Assembly (NCBI GenBank): GCA_031283785.1
Contig: JAITBC010000119.1
Coordinates: 1-33,522, forward strand
From: Tannerella sp.
GTDB taxonomy: Bacteria > Bacteroidota > Bacteroidia > Bacteroidales > Tannerellaceae
Reading direction: 5' to 3'
Length of the DNA stretch: 33,522 nt
The notes under the pieces were generated by a model. That model saw only the letters and a list, made by a program, of their open reading frames with translations, was not told the origin of the DNA and ran no database searches. This document shows, in pieces, positions 31,139 to 33,522 of the stretch; the stretch's first letter is position 1; each line of letters begins with the position of its first letter. The position numbers were made by a program, and so were the translations under genes.

Positions 31139-32251
31139 ATGGTGGTTTCCGGAGAGCATCTGTATTGGGTAGGACTTACCGTTTTAAAGGGGGTAGGCGA
31201 TGTGTTGGCGCATCATTTGTTGCAGTATTTCGGTTCGGCGGAAGAAATTTTTAAAGCAAAACGGAGCTTGTTGGAAAAAGTCCCGGGCATTGGCGTTTAT
31301 ACGGCCGAACAGATTGAAACAGCTAAACCGGAGGCGTTGAAACGTGCGGAGAAAGAATTGGTTTTTATAGAAAAAAATAATATCAACATATATTTATATG
31401 CCGGCGATAATTATCCTGAACGTCTTCGGGAATGTCAGGATGCTCCTGTGGTTTTTTATTATAAAGGAACGGCAGATATAAATGCGGCAAAAATAATAAG
31501 CATTGTCGGTACGCGTCGCATTACCGAGTACGGGCGTGAACGGACGGAAACGCTTGTGCAGGATTTGGCGGCTATATTTCCGGATGTCGTTATTGTCAGC
31601 GGATTGGCTTATGGGATTGATGTTTGCGCTCATCGTAGCGCACTGAAAAACAACCTGCATACCATTGGAGTGTTGGCTCACGGATTAGACCGTATTTATC
31701 CGTTGGCACATCGGAACATTGCCGTTGAGATGCTTAATAACGGAGGTCTGCTTACCGAATTTATGAGCGAAACGAATCCCGACCGGGAAAATTTTCTTCA
31801 ACGTAATCGTATCATTGCCGGATTGTCGGATGCGACGATTGTTGTCGAATCGGCAGAGAAAGGAGGCGCACTTGTAACTGCCGACATTGCATTTTCTTAC
31901 GGCCGCGATGTCTATGCCTTTCCCGGACGGGTGACCGACAGGTGTTCCGTCGGTTGTAACCGATTGATACAAATGAATAAAGCCGGCCTTATAAGTTCGG
32001 CAAACGATCTTGCCGTGTCTTTATGCTGGGATGCCGGTAAAGGGGTGATGAACCGGCAGCCGTCGTTACCTTTCCCGGAGAGGCCGGATCATCCGGTGAT
32101 ACGTTTGCTTGAGGAAAAAGGAGAGTTTCATGTCAACCAACTGGCGGTCGAAATGAATCTTCCTGTACATAAGTTGACGTCTATGTTATTTGAACTGGAA
32201 CTTGACGGGCATATTAAAGCGTTACCGGGAGGAATATATAAACTGTGTTGA
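31139..32251 (+). CDS. dprA: DNA-processing protein DprA
   Basis: The protein has 370 residues. The N-terminal helix-hairpin-helix region has LKGVGDVLAHHLL and VPGIGVYTAEQI. The Rossmann-like DprA core is complete: SIVGTRRITEYG, VVSGLAYGIDVCAHRSAL, GVLAHGLDRIYPLAHRNIA, NRIIAGLSDATIVVESAEKGGALVTADIAF, YAFPGRVTDRCSVGCNRLI. A winged-helix domain (HPVIRLLEEKGEFHVNQLAVEMNLPVHKLTSMLFELELDGHIKALPGGIY) forms the C-terminus. DprA binds single-stranded DNA and loads RecA during natural transformation; many non-competent bacteria keep it. It is the last gene of the thioesterase-dprA pair. Confidence 0.96.
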   Translation: MVVSGEHLYWVGLTVLKGVGDVLAHHLLQYFGSAEEIFKAKRSLLEKVPGIGVYTAEQIETAKPEALKRAEKELVFIEKNNINIYLYAGDNYPERLRECQDAPVVFYYKGTADINAAKIISIVGTRRITEYGRERTETLVQDLAAIFPDVVIVSGLAYGIDVCAHRSALKNNLHTIGVLAHGLDRIYPLAHRNIAVEMLNNGGLLTEFMSETNPDRENFLQRNRIIAGLSDATIVVESAEKGGALVTADIAFSYGRDVYAFPGRVTDRCSVGCNRLIQMNKAGLISSANDLAVSLCWDAGKGVMNRQPSLPFPERPDHPVIRLLEEKGEFHVNQLAVEMNLPVHKLTSMLFELELDGHIKALPGGIYKLC

Positions 32252-32278
32252 ATGGAAATAAGTCATAAAACAATTAAA

Positions 32279-32346
32279 GGCTGTCTCACGACAACCCATA
32301 ATCAATTTTGTTAACCTTAAATCTAATACTATTATGAAAAAACCAC
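32279..32346 (-). ncRNA. Candidate small RNA convergent with dprA
   Basis: On the minus strand a consensus promoter is followed about 50 nt after the predicted start by the hairpin GGTTGTCGTGAGACAGCC (32296-32279), a 7-bp stem (one G-T pair) with a GTGA tetraloop, then the T-rich tail TTTAATTGTTTT. This would give a transcript of about 65-75 nt with no open frame of note, ending 28 bp after dprA. The hairpin could also be part of a mobile-element end. Confidence 0.4.
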
Positions 32347-32350
32347 GATG

Positions 32351-32382
32351 CAAAGGTACAGCTGTATTTGTAACTTCACAAA
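32351..32382 (-). promoter_or_regulatory. Minus-strand promoter pointing at dprA
   Basis: TTTG (32382-32379), a 20-bp spacer and TACCTTTG (32358-32351) match the consensus. No gene in the right orientation follows; the transcript would run toward the 3' end of dprA unless stopped by the hairpin at 32279-32296. Confidence 0.6.
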
Positions 32383-32401
32383 TGATACCGAATAAATAAT
32401 G

Positions 32402-32449
32402 TTAAATAAAAGTGCATATAAAGCAAAAAAAGGTTGCTCTTTTATTTAA
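32402..32449. repeat. 11-bp inverted repeat
   Basis: TTAAATAAAAG (32402-32412) and CTTTTATTTAA (32439-32449) are perfect inverted copies separated by 26 bases. They lie upstream of the minus-strand promoter. The role is unknown. Confidence 0.6.
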
Positions 32450-32709
32450 TTGCCCACACAGTGCAAAATAAATGCAAAAATTACGACTTTGGCTGATTTT
32501 TTAACGTTTCAGGGGAGGCGAAAATCAACTGAAATAGAAGCCGCCTGCCGGAAGTCAATTTGATCAGGGTCTGCCGTTAAAACCCCATATTTCATCCGGT
32601 TGCTGTTCCACGCCGCCGCCTGCCGTCTTGTCGGCAAATATTACGCTCTGACGGGAATAATTTTCAGGCGACATATTGTTGTTGAACTTTGCCGCAACTC
32701 AATCCACGA
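32450..32709. other. Gene-free stretch, probably decayed insertion-sequence DNA
   Basis: No intact gene is visible. On the minus strand short open pieces such as AAKFNNNMSPENYSRQ are interrupted by stops. The stretch is continuous with the transposase remnant that follows and probably belongs to the same decayed element. Confidence 0.4.
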
Positions 32710-32835
32710 TTAATTTGTGATTCTCAAGCGGGCTTTGATTCGCTTCAGACCGTAACCGGTCTTAACTTGACCAAACTTGTCCTCCACCAATAAGTTGCGG
32801 AAAATCGCAACAAAATTCCGCAAATCATACTTTTA
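32710..32835 (-). pseudogene. C-terminal remnant of an IS5-type transposase
   Basis: On the minus strand a short open piece contains RNLLVEDKFGQVKTGYGLKRIKARL and then a stop. This resembles the C-terminal segment of Bacteroidetes IS5-group transposases (form VEGKFGQxKxGYGLxxIxAxL), which carry the last acidic catalytic residue there. Everything upstream of it is missing and a stop lies just before. It is therefore a fragment left by decay or by later insertion of the IS21-type element. The family assignment is from memory of the motif. Confidence 0.5.
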
Positions 32836-32959
32836 TCTCTTTTATCTTTGCAATTTGGAGATTTCGGACTATACCCACCCAATATTCCCGAAATACAGCA
32901 AGCGAAAATCGCTAAAGAAGGCGCATAAAAAGGATGTCATTTCGGCAGATATTCATTGA

Positions 32960-32993
32960 TAAAGCATTAAAAATGGATATTTTTAATGCTTTA
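32960..32993. repeat. 15-bp perfect hairpin within the IS21-type left region
   Basis: TAAAGCATTAAAAAT (32960-32974) and its reverse complement (32979-32993) enclose a GGAT loop. It lies between the first and second end-repeats. It might block transcription entering the element from outside, although no T-run follows. Confidence 0.7.
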
Positions 32994-33116
32994 CAGGCGG
33001 CGTTTCAACCCGATTTCGGACTATACCCGTTCACTTATGAAGGAGTAAAACGCTGGGGGACACACTTTTTCGGACTATACCCGTTCACTTTTTGTTGCAT
33101 TTTTCGACCATTCTTC

Positions 33117-33149
33117 GTAAATTGATCAAAGAGAGTTCAATCAATTTAC
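33117..33149. promoter_or_regulatory. 10-bp inverted repeat just before istA
   Basis: GTAAATTGAT (33117-33126) and ATCAATTTAC (33140-33149) are perfect inverted copies separated by 13 bases, ending 14 bp before the istA ATG. The position suits an operator or a translation-blocking hairpin that keeps transposase levels low. Confidence 0.5.
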
Positions 33150-33163
33150 AAACAGGTATATAT

Positions 33164-33522
33164 ATGTCAGGAAAATTAGCATCAATGAGTACGATTAAAC
33201 AATTGATTCAATTGCATGAATCCGGCGTGTCGAATCGCAGGATAGCAAAAACACCGGGTCTAAACAAAGGCACAGTAAACGATTATGTAAACAAGTTAAA
33301 GTCAGTCAAAATGTCAGCGTCAGAGTTACTGAAGCTTGACGAACCGGAACTGGAAGGCCGGTTCAGCGTCGGAACGGCCGCTTTTACCGATGCGCGCTTC
33401 AACGACTTTAAAGCCGAGCTTCCATCTCTGGAAAAGGAGCTTACGCGCAAGCATGTAACGCGTTATCTGCTATGGAAAGAGTATCTTGAGAAATATCCGG
33501 ACGGATACCGCTATACGCAGTT
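33164..33522 (+). CDS. istA: IS21-family transposase IstA, N-terminal part (3' end outside window)
   Basis: The first 119 codons are visible and the frame is still open at the window end. An N-terminal helix-turn-helix, MSTIKQLIQLHESGVSNRRIAKTPGLNKGTVNDYVNKL (from residue 8), would bind the element ends. It is followed by LLKLDEPELEGRF and LEKELTRKHVTRYLLWKEYLEKYPDGYRYTQ, which match the region ahead of the DDE integrase core in Bacteroidetes IstA proteins. The catalytic residues and the partner ATPase IstB lie beyond the window. The ATG at 33185 is an alternative start. IstA and IstB together carry out cut-and-paste transposition. Confidence 0.88.
   Translation, partial: MSGKLASMSTIKQLIQLHESGVSNRRIAKTPGLNKGTVNDYVNKLKSVKMSASELLKLDEPELEGRFSVGTAAFTDARFNDFKAELPSLEKELTRKHVTRYLLWKEYLEKYPDGYRYTQ

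Larger units (their letters stand above)
32862..33522 (+). mobile_element. IS21-type insertion sequence, left end and start of istA (truncated by window)
   Basis: TTTCGGACTATACCC occurs three times in the same orientation at 32862-32876, 33014-33028 and 33068-33082, the last two extended by GTTCACTT. Repeated short motifs at the ends are typical of IS21 elements, where they bind the transposase. They precede an IstA-type gene starting at 33164. The exact left boundary and target duplication cannot be fixed without the other end; it is possible that the first copy is outside the element. Confidence 0.6.

Noticed and set aside
32279..32296. IS terminal inverted repeat (GGCTGTCTCA-type end)
   Set aside because: It resembles some IS ends, but no matching inverted copy was found near the transposase remnant, while promoter and hairpin geometry fits a terminator better. 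Not excluded.
32843..32850. TATCTTTG as a promoter for the IS21-type region
   Set aside because: The -7 box is perfect, but no TTG lies at the -33 distance and it is more than 300 bp from istA. Too weak to list as a feature.
32934..33125. Short open frame with repeated FGLYPFT
   Set aside because: The repeated peptide is only the translation of the IS21-type end repeats and the hairpin; there is no promoter or domain.

Overview
The window reads as a chromosomal segment of an anaerobic, probably host-associated member of the order Bacteroidales. The evidence is a SusC/SusD pair, anaerobic-type sulfatases, several Bacteroidetes-type promoters (-33 TTTG/TTG, 19-21 bp spacer, -7 TAnnTTTG), very few Shine-Dalgarno sequences, and the xerD / aroQ-pyk-O-methyltransferase-rbfA gene order. 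I cannot name a genus. No tRNA, rRNA or CRISPR array was seen.

Layout. (1) Bases 1-5927 are visibly more G+C-rich than the rest. They hold the end of a polysaccharide utilisation locus: the C-terminal part of a SusC porin, a SusD lipoprotein and two exported serine-type sulfatases. A Tat-exported Gfo/Idh/MocA oxidoreductase follows with its own promoter. (2) At 7.6-16.9 kb lie housekeeping genes: hflX, a convergent overlapping xerD, then aroQ, pyk, an O-methyltransferase, rbfA, an unusual LolE-type permease fused in frame to a zinc-binding lipoprotein (ZnuA type), a ZnuC-type ATPase and a sugar-nucleotide-type SDR. (3) At 16.9-17.6 kb, a non-coding stretch contains a promoter, a highly structured RNA with 6S-like architecture, and an intrinsic terminator. 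(4) At 17.6-21.1 kb is a three-gene Na+-pumping decarboxylase operon (gamma, alpha with biotin domain, beta), closed by a strong terminator. (5) At 21.2-26.4 kb are a DUF349 repeat protein, an ATP-grasp-like protein and a membrane-anchored MutS-like ATPase on the opposite strand. (6) At 26.5-27.5 kb is an accessory patch: nine tandem 21-bp repeats, a small coiled-coil protein and an RHS fragment behind a signal peptide. (7) At 27.5-32.3 kb are a DnaQ-like exonuclease, a U32 peptidase, a dihydroorotate-dehydrogenase-like flavoprotein, and a hot-dog thioesterase followed by dprA. (8) From 32.25 kb to the end is mobile-element territory: a candidate small RNA, a decayed transposase remnant, repeated IS21-type end sequences and the start of an IS21 istA gene cut by the window edge.

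How the genes work together. The SusCD pair and sulfatases fit capture and desulfation of a sulfated glycan in the periplasm. The decarboxylase operon can build a sodium gradient from carboxylate decarboxylation. The ZnuA-like and ZnuC-like genes form two thirds of a metal importer, but no ZnuB permease is present nearby.

The most unusual items are the permease-lipoprotein fusion, the 6S-like RNA locus, the 21-bp repeat array, the transmembrane MutS relative and the symmetric palindromic elements. No clearly new multi-gene system was identified. All functional names are motif-based readings made without database searches.
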